In this document: positions 16,674-23,409 of the stretch, one piece after another | Layout of the letters: the number at the start of each line of letters is the position of its first letter | Numbering within the stretch: the first letter of the stretch is position 1 | IMG/VR virus record: IMGVR_UViG_3300017527_000039 | Location: 1 to 23,409 of that record | DNA from: a virus | DNA: 23,409 bases | Reading direction: 5' to 3' (one strand) | Position numbers and translations under genes: made by a program | Notes under the pieces: generated by a model | Databases searched by the model: none | Seen by the model: only the letters and a program-made list of their open reading frames with translations | Told to the model about the DNA's origin: nothing

Positions 16674-17890
16674 TACGCTGTGTGTATTTGATGTCTATGG
16701 TCCGATGAATAAGACGCACCGACATTCATTTCATAAATATTGTATGCTCTATTTGTCCCTCCTGCGTCTAAAACGTTAATACTAGATTGTGCTATATACT
16801 CGCTTGTTATATCTGCGTTGAGTGCATCTAAATCAATTACTGATGTGATAGTTCGTCCCGGTGGTAGAGCTACAACAAATTTAGTCAATGTTGAACCAGT
16901 ATTCAAATTAAAAGTGTTACCTGTTGAATGAAATCCTGATTGTGGCAATGCTCTTACTGTTGCACTGTCTGTAGGACTCGTTGCAGAAGCTCCATAAAAC
17001 CTATAATATCTTGCTGTTACAGTAAAAGTACTACTGTAAAATTGTACATTCGGAACAATACCAGTATCTAATCCTTCACCTCTCCATTGTTGAGTAGCAC
17101 CATCTGCATTAAGCTGTATTGTTGTTACAACAACAACTTCAGTTCCATCATTAGGAGTCGCAATAAGAACAGCAGGAATAGTTTGATCCCATATCTGGAT
17201 AGTTGGAACTGTACCTGAATTAAGGTTAATGCTCCAAGTGAAGATTTTACCTCCTGATAAAGTGCTTCCTACCTCTAAAGTCGTGGGTTGAGTTGAAACA
17301 CTGAAAGAAGTAAAGGTAGAATTGATGTATTCAATAGCTGCATCTGTGATAACTTCTACTGCTGTTTTGCCTATCGAAGGTATGGTCTCTCCATTTGTGT
17401 ACTTACCAAAAGTTTTACCTCCACTTAGACTGACTATAATATCTGTAAGAAACGTATCACCACCTGTAGGCTTTGGTTCGTGTATGTAAGTATTAGTACC
17501 TGCGTCATACACAAGTATATAGTCATCTAATCTACCTCCTGTATAAACATCTTCAAGGTCTTCTAAACGAGTAGGACTCTCAATAATAGTAATCTCATCT
17601 GGAATAGGTATAGTCTCAAGTAGTACTATACCGTCAGGTGGAACACTAGGAGGAAGTTCAACTACAGCTTCTGAAGGAGGAGCTGCATCTATCTGTATAA
17701 GTTCAGGGGATGGTAGAGTATCAGGGAGTTCTACGACTTGTCCAGCAGCAGACGGAGCATCGACTCCGATAAGCTCAGGACTAGGAACTATATCAGGAAG
17801 TTCTATAGGGGTTAAATCCGAACCCGTTGGTATACTCGGACTCGGAACTAACTCTATAGTAGATGTGTTATTTGTTACATCGTATGCCAT
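16673..17890 (-). CDS. Fiber protein with proline-rich N-terminal repeats
   Basis: This 405-aa protein has a proline-rich N-terminus with about three imperfect 22-24-residue repeats of the form (I/V)ELP-D-x-x-PSPELI (28-41, 53-65 and a shorter one at 77-85). A short linker, VYTGGRLDDYILVYD (115-129), follows. Residues 157-200 read GGKTFGKYTNGETIPS, then KTAVEVITDAAIEYIN, a fiber module I know from other phages. The beta-rich C-terminal domain (290-405) contains YYRFYG and ends near SSDHRHQI, also familiar from phage fibers. Both ends use TAATG junctions: its ATG overlaps the TAA of the 708-aa gene and its TAA overlaps the ATG of the 141-aa gene. This suggests stoichiometric production of three fiber components. 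The proline-rich stretch is probably an extended linker or docking peptide. Confidence 0.8.
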   Translation of the reverse strand: MAYDVTNNTSTIELVPSPSIPTGSDLTPIELPDIVPSPELIGVDAPSAAGQVVELPDTLPSPELIQIDAAPPSEAVVELPPSVPPDGIVLLETIPIPDEITIIESPTRLEDLEDVYTGGRLDDYILVYDAGTNTYIHEPKPTGGDTFLTDIIVSLSGGKTFGKYTNGETIPSIGKTAVEVITDAAIEYINSTFTSFSVSTQPTTLEVGSTLSGGKIFTWSINLNSGTVPTIQIWDQTIPAVLIATPNDGTEVVVVTTIQLNADGATQQWRGEGLDTGIVPNVQFYSSTFTVTARYYRFYGASATSPTDSATVRALPQSGFHSTGNTFNLNTGSTLTKFVVALPPGRTITSVIDLDALNADITSEYIAQSSINVLDAGGTNRAYNIYEMNVGASYSSDHRHQIHTA

Positions 17891-20016
17891 TATCTGCTAC
17901 CGTATAAAATTCTCCTTAGCATTTCTCCTGTACTATTTGCAAGTTCATGACTTCCTGCAATTTCATCCCAAACTTGATCTGCGTTCTCTGCTGCTGTAGG
18001 TATATCACTTACATCAGCAGGATTAGCAGGTAAATTATCTGTCTTCGCCTTAATAGCATCTACATTAGCGTCAACTATATCTATCTTAGCTTCGTTTGCA
18101 TTTACTTCTACTATAATTTCGTTCTTATTTGATGTAGCGTTTGTTTCGCTCGTTGGATCAACAGGTAGATTGTCCGTTTTGGCTTTAATATCATCCACGT
18201 TAGAGTCGATAATATCCAGTTTAGCCTCATTTGCATCTATCTCTACTATAATACTATTCTTATTTGCAGTAGCATTTGCCTCACTTGCAGGATCAATAGG
18301 TAAGTTGTCTGTCTTAGCTTTGATAGCATCCACATTGGAATCAATGATGTCTAACTTAGCTTCATTCGCATTTACCTCAACTATGATCTCGTTTTTATTT
18401 GAAGTAGCATCTGCTTCGCTTGTAGGATCAGCAGGAAGATTATCAGTCTTAGCTTTAATTGCGTCGATTTCAGCGTCTTTAGTTCCTGCTGTAAGAGTTC
18501 TGGTAACATATGCCCAAATAGCTGCTGGTGTTGTTCCTCCACTTCCAGAAGCTGCATCATCTAATGCTTCTCCTGTAGAACCTGCACCTAAATGTCCTGA
18601 TAAAATTTCATCCCATACCTGATCCGCATTATCATTTGCAGTTGGTATATCTGATACATCTGCTGGATTGGCTGGAAGATTGTCTGTTTTAGCTTTGATA
18701 GCATCAATCTCTGTATCTTTAGTCCCTGCGGTAAGAGTCCTTGTAACATAACTCCACATATCAGCGATTAGAGTACCAAATGATGTTAATGTCCTTGTTG
18801 CAACAGTCCACACATCAGCAGCCGTATGACTTGAGCGTGTTGATACTGCTACATCAAGATTGGAAACATCCGCTTTATATTGATTTGGATTGTCAAGATC
18901 AGCTTGTATTGCTGCAAGTTCTGTATCATACTCATTAGCTGGCGCACGAGTGGAGACAGCTACATCAACATTTGCTCCGGGAAATGGAGTTGAATCACTG
19001 AGTATCACATTTTGAATTGATTGTCGTGAAAGAGCTGCGTTAGGTACTACAAGTTCAACACCTGTTTGTGTATGTTGAAGATCAACCACACCGTTAATAT
19101 AGAAAACGGTTGCACTTATACTACTATCAATAATGCAAGTTCCTGAGATAAATTCCGCAGTTACTACCGTACCTATTAAGGTTCTATTTTTAAAAGTTAG
19201 ATTTCCAGACCATCCAAGAAAATGGTAAGTTCCACCTGTTGTATCATTACTTAAATCAATAACCGTTGGTTTACCACCAAGAAAAAGGCTTGAACTACTA
19301 TAACAACGGTCAGTAAAGACTGATGTATTTGCAAATACTTTAAAAGTTCCTTGAAATCCACAATTTACGAATGTTCCTGCAAGTCCGTCTATCGGTCCTA
19401 TAAGAGAACAGTCTTGGAAGAAACCAAAACTAAGATAATCTCCAATAATTCCTACACCCAAAAACTTAGTTCCTAGAACTAATTGTCCGTTAAGATCAAC
19501 ATCTGAAACAACTGATGGTATTGATGTACCTTGAATTACATAACCTTGAAATGCAGCAGTAAGTTGAATAGCTCCTCTAAGATAGAATTTTCGTAATCCT
19601 CTTGCAGTAGCAATGGTTAATGCATCTGGTAAATTACTTGAAGGACTACCTGCTGTACCAATCGGAAAAGCTGTTCCTGCTGAACCATAGGTAGTATCAA
19701 TGTAGACACCATCATCAAAAGCTACATCTTCAAGAGTAGTTTCTACTCCTGAAACATCTGCTTTAGCTGCTTCATTTTCATTTGTAGCAGTAGTATATCT
19801 ATCGTAATCATTTAACGTGGCAGTACCGTCTGCTCGTATAGAATAATTTTCATCAGGATCATAGGTAGTGAAATCATATTTGTAGAATCCACCATCTATC
19901 TCAGTCATAGCTGCTGCTGTTACTACCTGTGTCCCATCATCTTCCCAAATATCAATAGTAGGTGACAGACCTGTAGCTGGCACTCCTAAATTTGAAAAGT
20001 AAGACATTAGTAACAT
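17890..20016 (-). CDS. Tail fiber with probable beta-helix and tandem coiled-coil repeats
   Basis: This 708-aa protein starts with a beta-sandwich-like domain (5-75; YFSNLGVPATGLSPTIDIWE), seen at the N-terminus of other phage fibers. A strand-rich section (about 100-330) with regularly spaced short strands, Gly turns and few charged residues suggests a right-handed beta-helix. From 350 on it is repetitive: VDVAVSTR units, IKAKTDNLP five times (440, 520, 565, 610 and 655), and NADQVWDEI twice (463, 678). Residues 533-667 are three tandem 45-residue repeats that would form coiled coil. The C-terminus is basic (RRILYGSR). No catalytic residues can be named, so it may be adhesin or depolymerase. 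ATG at 20016 gives the longest form; Met4 (ATG at 20007) is equally plausible, neither having a Shine-Dalgarno. The TAA overlaps the next ATG. Confidence 0.84.
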   Translation of the reverse strand: MLLMSYFSNLGVPATGLSPTIDIWEDDGTQVVTAAAMTEIDGGFYKYDFTTYDPDENYSIRADGTATLNDYDRYTTATNENEAAKADVSGVETTLEDVAFDDGVYIDTTYGSAGTAFPIGTAGSPSSNLPDALTIATARGLRKFYLRGAIQLTAAFQGYVIQGTSIPSVVSDVDLNGQLVLGTKFLGVGIIGDYLSFGFFQDCSLIGPIDGLAGTFVNCGFQGTFKVFANTSVFTDRCYSSSSLFLGGKPTVIDLSNDTTGGTYHFLGWSGNLTFKNRTLIGTVVTAEFISGTCIIDSSISATVFYINGVVDLQHTQTGVELVVPNAALSRQSIQNVILSDSTPFPGANVDVAVSTRAPANEYDTELAAIQADLDNPNQYKADVSNLDVAVSTRSSHTAADVWTVATRTLTSFGTLIADMWSYVTRTLTAGTKDTEIDAIKAKTDNLPANPADVSDIPTANDNADQVWDEILSGHLGAGSTGEALDDAASGSGGTTPAAIWAYVTRTLTAGTKDAEIDAIKAKTDNLPADPTSEADATSNKNEIIVEVNANEAKLDIIDSNVDAIKAKTDNLPIDPASEANATANKNSIIVEIDANEAKLDIIDSNVDDIKAKTDNLPVDPTSETNATSNKNEIIVEVNANEAKIDIVDANVDAIKAKTDNLPANPADVSDIPTAAENADQVWDEIAGSHELANSTGEMLRRILYGSR
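18016..18420 (-). repeat. Three tandem 135-bp (45-residue) repeats within the 708-aa fiber gene
   Basis: The units lie at 18286-18420, 18151-18285 and 18016-18150, exactly in phase with the reading frame. Each encodes SE-x-x-ATxNKN, IIVE, ANEAK(L/I)DI and ends in DxIKAKTDNLP. The protein copies differ at only a few positions, but synonymous codons differ widely. The conserved AKTDNLP is spelled with a different codon combination in each unit, and also in the two extra copies at residues 440 and 520. Confidence 0.9.
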
Positions 20017-20027
20017 AGCATCTATTT

Positions 20028-20747
20028 TTAAGTATAGTCAACAATTACTACCCAAGCTCTAATCTCCTGTATTCTAACCTGATTGCTTGCGTGTTGAGAC
20101 CCGAATCCTGTAAAGCGAATATATTGTCCATTAACCTTTGATGCACCATCAAAAGGAATCTCTACCCATGCGCTAGGCGTAGTTATGTTAGCTCCGGTTA
20201 TAACACGGTTATTTTCATTATCAAGACCAACAATAGTATTGGATATATAGACATCAAGATCAGTGAGAAGATTTCGGGAACTACTACCAACTCTGAGTTC
20301 TATTTTACTAATTCGTTTTTTGTAATCCCTTAATTGCCACGTAATTTGATGTGCTTCATCCACATCATGTTGCCAATAAGTATTGTTGAGTCCATCTAGC
20401 GTAAGTATCGCTTCATGTCCAACTTCTTCACCACACACATCTTCGATAGCAATAGGAGTAAACCACTTTCCATCTTTTACATTAAAACTCAGTTGAGTAT
20501 TATCATAATCAAAGAAATCTATAAGATTCTTTAGTTCACTTCTTCGTCTAGCTAACTCAATATCAAATATTTCTAATGTTGGAGAACCCTCACATTCAGA
20601 TATAAGTTTTCGGGCAACATCGTTTAAAGACATAATCTCCTCTATTGCAGCAACCTCAATCTCTAACTCAGTTCTGACATATACTTCATCTGGATTGTTC
20701 CAGAGAGCTAAATCTCCACCTAACGGTTGATAATATCTTTTTGCCAT
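20028..20747 (-). CDS. Virion protein with galactose-binding (F5/8 type C-like) domain
   Basis: This 239-aa protein has a helical N-terminal part (26-80, with many Glu, Leu and Ile) that may trimerise or attach to another fiber. The C-terminal jelly-roll-like domain (about 95-235) has the hallmarks of a discoidin or F5/8 type C fold. These are ILTLDGLNNTYWQHDVDEAH (114-133; the domain-start pattern of D-G-x-x-x-T-x-W), a buried ITWQLRDYKKRISKIELRVG (135-154), LDVYISN (164-170), WVEIPFD (194-200), GQYIRFTGF (207-215), and VRIQEIRAW near the end. Such domains bind sugars, which fits recognition of capsular or cell-surface glycans. It sits between two fiber genes with short gaps (6 and 11 bp). 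The fold call is by pattern; sugar contacts cannot be identified. AGGAAA lies close before the ATG. Confidence 0.78.
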   Translation of the reverse strand: MAKRYYQPLGGDLALWNNPDEVYVRTELEIEVAAIEEIMSLNDVARKLISECEGSPTLEIFDIELARRRSELKNLIDFFDYDNTQLSFNVKDGKWFTPIAIEDVCGEEVGHEAILTLDGLNNTYWQHDVDEAHQITWQLRDYKKRISKIELRVGSSSRNLLTDLDVYISNTIVGLDNENNRVITGANITTPSAWVEIPFDGASKVNGQYIRFTGFGSQHASNQVRIQEIRAWVVIVDYT

Positions 20748-20753
20748 TATTTC

Positions 20754-22631
20754 CTATTTTATAAATTCTTGCCTTGATCCCATTGTATTTACTGGAACAT
20801 GGAAATCACACTCTATTAAAGCAGGGCTATTTGCCGCCGTACCACTTGACCATGTATCATCAGTCCCCGTATCACTTCTGTATATGCGCACCATTAAAAT
20901 GCTAGAGATCTTCTGTCCAGTCCCATCAATCAAGACATCACTGGTTATCTCGTGCTGGTCATCTGTTCCCGTACAGGTGTCACTGAGATCGTAGGTGGTC
21001 GTCCCGCTGAATGCTGCGTTTACATTGGTCCATGTAGCGTCAACCTTCCAGCCCACAGCGTTACCACTCTCTGCTGCCCCTCTATCACAAGGTGTCCAAT
21101 GAATATGAACGTAAATGTCTTCGCCCTCTTCATAGCGATGAGTTAGCTGTACAGATCCGAACACCTCATCATTCTTCCGGAACTTATAAACCTTCAGGGT
21201 TGCCCCTGTCCCTCCGGGTTGCCAGTCTCGAATGGTCGGATCAGCATTTCCGGCAAACTGGAACGCTCCGGGAACTATTTTCTCATCATCCCAAACCTCT
21301 TCCGTTAATACTAAAGTTTTTTGTGTACCACAATCAATTACTAAATCAGATGGATTGTTAAGTGATGTATCAATTTTAGCATCTGTTCCATCGTATTCGA
21401 TTGACGCATCCTGACTTGCACCAAGAAAGATTTTCTTAGTGTCAGACGGAATTAAAAAGTCTTGGTAGGATATTGCCTGTGTTGCACTGAGCCTGAGAAT
21501 ATCATTGGTTGCAACTTGTAGTCCTAGTTCACCATTAGTTGCCCAATCTATCTGAGTATCAATCGCACCGTTGTTAAAAACCAGAGTATTAGGTTGTAAG
21601 CTCATTTCTACAGCACCAGCAAAATAGAACTCGATTGCTGTAAGAGTGTCAAGAGTTCCAACACCAAAAAAAGCACTTGTCATTTCACCTATACAAAGTG
21701 TACTTATACCAGTTCCGGTTCCTAGTCTCCAAGTAGCTAGTTTAGCAACTCCTCCGCTTACACTATTTTCCAATACTGCATAATTTGCTGTGGATTCAGC
21801 ATTAGTTACAAGTGTTGCTGTAACAGTAGCTGTACCTAAAGGCTTTAGAGCCATTACTGCACCAGCGTTCGGATTTACTGCTAGTATATTTGTGACATCA
21901 AGAACACCGAAGACAGTGGTACTATCAATATTTGTATATCTATTGACTATTATACCTCCCGGAGCAGTGATGTGTTGTAATGGAAAATCAACAGTATGAG
22001 GATAATTCGGAGGTCCGGTAGTAATCTCATTCTCAATAGTTAGTACATTGTCACCGTCAATTCTAAAATCAATAGAACGTGCAGTATCAGATCGTGGTAC
22101 TCTATTATCAAAGAACATCGTCCTTGAAACTACTTCTGAACCAACTAATCTTTCAAGAGCGAAACCATATTCTCCATTGGTCCAACTACCAAATCCTGCA
22201 ACAAGTCCATAAGTAGCAATTCCGTTGTAAGATTGAATAATAAACTTATTTTCTACAGTACCAGCAAACCAATCAGGTCCACCTACATCAATGATAAATT
22301 GATTAGTACTTGTTCCCCCTGTATCACCAATACTACCCATTACCATACTGAACGTACCACCTTGATTCGTCTCAAAGGGAACATAACCTCCACCACATTT
22401 CATGCTGTAATTGGTTGGTCCTTCGCCTGTTGCTACTTCGGGGAATGTGACACGCTCTCCACTGACCTTATTAAAGATCATGGTATCAGTATCATCTATT
22501 ATAAGACCTGAACCCTGAATACCTTTTGAACCACCGTCGCCACGTACAATAACATTATCAGCTATAGCTGCTCCTGCTGTAACATCACCTTCACCAACGT
22601 TATCTTTTCGCAACAGTATATTCTCACCCAT
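20754..22631 (-). CDS. Tail fiber/appendage protein with foreign-looking C-terminal domain
   Basis: This 625-aa protein opens with a fiber N-terminal motif (GEGDVTAGAAIADNVIVRGD, 13-32, then GGSKGIQGSGLIIDD) seen in many phage fiber and appendage proteins. A shaft of beta-strands follows (60-440), containing SDTKKIFLGASQDASIEYDG and SDLVIDCGTQ. A distinct C-terminal domain begins around residue 442 (EEVWDDEKIVPGAFQF) and includes EGEDIYVHIHW (61-71 residues into the domain), a Thr/Asp-rich loop, LMVRIYRSD and the end HVPVNTMGSRQEFIK. I recall this domain, with its HxHW strand, from phage structural proteins of varied origin. Bases coding for it are about 50% GC, against 28-42% in flanking lines counted by hand. 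The stop is TAG, six bases before the next ATG. It is probably a fiber; its receptor is unknown. Confidence 0.82.
   Translation of the reverse strand: MGENILLRKDNVGEGDVTAGAAIADNVIVRGDGGSKGIQGSGLIIDDTDTMIFNKVSGERVTFPEVATGEGPTNYSMKCGGGYVPFETNQGGTFSMVMGSIGDTGGTSTNQFIIDVGGPDWFAGTVENKFIIQSYNGIATYGLVAGFGSWTNGEYGFALERLVGSEVVSRTMFFDNRVPRSDTARSIDFRIDGDNVLTIENEITTGPPNYPHTVDFPLQHITAPGGIIVNRYTNIDSTTVFGVLDVTNILAVNPNAGAVMALKPLGTATVTATLVTNAESTANYAVLENSVSGGVAKLATWRLGTGTGISTLCIGEMTSAFFGVGTLDTLTAIEFYFAGAVEMSLQPNTLVFNNGAIDTQIDWATNGELGLQVATNDILRLSATQAISYQDFLIPSDTKKIFLGASQDASIEYDGTDAKIDTSLNNPSDLVIDCGTQKTLVLTEEVWDDEKIVPGAFQFAGNADPTIRDWQPGGTGATLKVYKFRKNDEVFGSVQLTHRYEEGEDIYVHIHWTPCDRGAAESGNAVGWKVDATWTNVNAAFSGTTTYDLSDTCTGTDDQHEITSDVLIDGTGQKISSILMVRIYRSDTGTDDTWSSGTAANSPALIECDFHVPVNTMGSRQEFIK
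20821..21300. other. GC-rich island coinciding with the fiber C-terminal domain
   Basis: Hand counting eight consecutive 60-base lines gives 240 G+C in 480 bases (50%). The next line on the right (21301-21360) has 17 of 60 (28%), and the line on the left (20761-20820) has 19 of 60 (32%). The edges fall at about residues 444 and 604 of the 625-aa protein, matching the start of a new domain and a point near its end. This looks like a domain swapped in from a GC-richer genome. Confidence 0.75.
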
Positions 22632-22640
22632 CTCAAATCG

Positions 22641-23186
22641 TTATTGCACTTTAAATCCTGCTATATAGAATGTTACAAATGCTGAACCTATATGATCTAC
22701 AAAGTAAAGGTGTACATTTTGAGAAGCATCTTCATCTTCATATGCATGATCAATTATAATATCTTCGTTTCCTCTTCCGTTTGTCATCAATCTCATAGCT
22801 GGAATATCTGCATCATCTGCAAAATACCCGTTTCCATTTTGAACTATGTACAATGACCACCTGTTAGAAGTCGTTTCTACCCTTACCATCTTGATAATTG
22901 CCTTATCCACATTCCAATCCACTAGATTAGAAAGGTGAATATCGCCTTCAGTTTTTAATGCGGATGCTATATGTACATACATAGGCGTTCCTTCTAAACC
23001 TGCTAAATCATCAAATGTGACGTAATTGCTCAAATCTGGTTCGCAACATTCTGGTGCGCTACCGACTTGTACACCATCGACAAGTACTGTAGGATCAAGC
23101 GGTAAAGTTTCCGGAATCGGAATACTATCTGCTACGCCTAAGTCAGGTGGACTGCCATTAGCACTACCAAGTAATATTGCTCCCAT
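22641..23186 (-). CDS. Small virion-like protein with proline-rich start
   Basis: From the ATG at 23186 this is a 181-aa protein; an in-frame TTG at 23204 would add six residues and is less likely. The N-terminal stretch is proline-rich (IPIPETLPLDPTVLVDG) and similar in style to the repeats at the start of the 405-aa fiber. It is followed by ECCEPDLSNYVTFDDLAGLE, a short pattern often found before a fiber or collar domain. The remaining 120 residues are strand-rich with acidic loops (HIASALKTEGDIHLSN, DEDASQNVHLYFVDH, FVTFYIAGFKVQ) and could form one beta-sandwich head. It lies 9 bp before the 625-aa fiber gene and overlaps the end of the gene at the right edge. I do not recognise the family; a minor appendage protein fits the context. 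Confidence 0.65.
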   Translation of the reverse strand: MGAILLGSANGSPPDLGVADSIPIPETLPLDPTVLVDGVQVGSAPECCEPDLSNYVTFDDLAGLEGTPMYVHIASALKTEGDIHLSNLVDWNVDKAIIKMVRVETTSNRWSLYIVQNGNGYFADDADIPAMRLMTNGRGNEDIIIDHAYEDEDASQNVHLYFVDHIGSAFVTFYIAGFKVQ

Positions 23187-23409
23187 TCTTGATGATATTA
23201 TCAAGTACGATTAACATATTCAAAAGTTCCTCAGTCTTAGCAATATAAGCTGAGTTCTCAATACCACTCAAATATGCTCCACAAAGGTCTGCTTCTGAAA
23301 TCTCAGGACTTGGACATCCATCAATACACATATAATGTACAGGAATCTGTCTGAGCTTCTCATACGTTGCGACCTTCACTTGACCATATACAAGGATGGT
23401 TACATTCAG
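23164..23409 (-). CDS. C-terminal part of a protein of unknown function, cut by the right edge
   Basis: The frame ending with TAG at 23164 is open to the right edge, giving at least 81 residues with no in-frame stop. An internal GTG at 23379 could serve as start but has no ribosome-binding-like sequence, and the ten codons upstream remain open, so an incoming gene is more likely. Visible parts are a hydrophobic strand (VTILVYGQVKVATYEKLRQI), a cysteine-containing loop (MCIDGCPSPEISEADLCGAY), and a C-terminal helix (EELLNMLIVLDNIIKNG). The three cysteines are spaced C-x3-C-x10-C; no zinc motif can be claimed. Its end overlaps the start of the next gene. Function unknown. Confidence 0.6.
   Translation of the reverse strand: MNVTILVYGQVKVATYEKLRQIPVHYMCIDGCPSPEISEADLCGAYLSGIENSAYIAKTEELLNMLIVLDNIIKNGSNITW

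Noticed and set aside
18016-18420. Possible CRISPR-like array from regular repeats
   Set aside because: The repeats are in phase with a reading frame, contiguous without spacers, and vary at third codon positions; this is a protein repeat.
18170-18622. Plus-strand open frame of 150 codons, Ser/Leu/Ala-rich and repetitive
   Set aside because: It is the antisense shadow of the 45-residue repeats in the 708-aa fiber; the repetition comes from the real gene and no plus-strand neighbour supports it.
23164-23379. Complete 71-aa gene starting at GTG 23379
   Set aside because: The same frame stays open for all ten codons up to the window edge and no initiation signal precedes the GTG, so a gene entering from outside is more likely.
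809-23409. Alternative genetic code (TAG read as Gln or TGA as Trp)
   Set aside because: All genes are intact under the standard code, six end at TAG just before the next gene, and no in-frame TGA is needed. Only the lack of TGA stops remains of interest.
1-23409. tRNA genes, insertion sequences or attachment sites
   Set aside because: Coding frames cover almost all of the window, gaps are at most 80 bp, and no transposase, tRNA-like fold or flanking direct repeat was seen.

Overview
The window is one strand of a virion-protein module from a tailed, short-tailed (podovirus-type) phage. Every gene I accept is on the minus strand, so transcription runs from high to low coordinates. The best match is the crAss-like phages (order Crassvirales) of Bacteroidota. 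Three neighbouring tail-barrel proteins, a very large muzzle/stabilization protein and the next gene downstream all carry residue patterns I recognise from that group. Host assignment to Bacteroidota is inference: it rests on the phage group, on roughly 35-42% GC in hand-counted lines, and on the near absence of Shine-Dalgarno sequences before start codons. No database search was possible, so family calls are from memory of the proteins.

Layout in the direction of transcription (right to left). (1) 23409-22641: a gene cut by the right edge and a small virion-like protein with a proline-rich start. (2) 22631-9933: a run of seven adhesin or fiber-type genes (625, 239, 708, 405, 141, 667 and 1430 aa). 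They include a galactose-binding-like domain, a probable beta-helix fiber with a 45-residue tandem repeat, and a giant fiber ending in a self-cleaving S74 intramolecular chaperone. (3) 9929-8713: four small proteins (93-101 aa) of unknown role. (4) 8706-6462: ring or tail-barrel proteins (237, 172 and 245 aa) with a 99-aa protein nested between them. (5) 6462-2524: the 1312-aa muzzle/stabilization protein. (6) 2443-1: two related glycine-rich proteins, probably internal cargo or ejection proteins, the second cut by the left edge.

Genes are packed tightly. The largest non-coding gap is 80 bp (2444-2523), several genes overlap by 1 to 23 bp, and three junctions are of the TAATG type. This points to a late operon with coupled translation. 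The barrel and muzzle genes would build the tail, the fiber cassette would decorate it for host recognition, and the glycine-rich proteins would be packed in the head and leave with the DNA.

Most notable observations: a GC-rich island (about 50% by hand count) confined to the C-terminal domain of the 625-aa fiber; a repeated aromatic-x-x-Gly-Gly-x-Leu motif through the two putative cargo proteins; a tandem repeat whose protein copies are nearly identical but whose codons are scrambled; an exact-length 161-residue module duplicated inside the giant fiber; and no TGA among the 19 stop codons seen.
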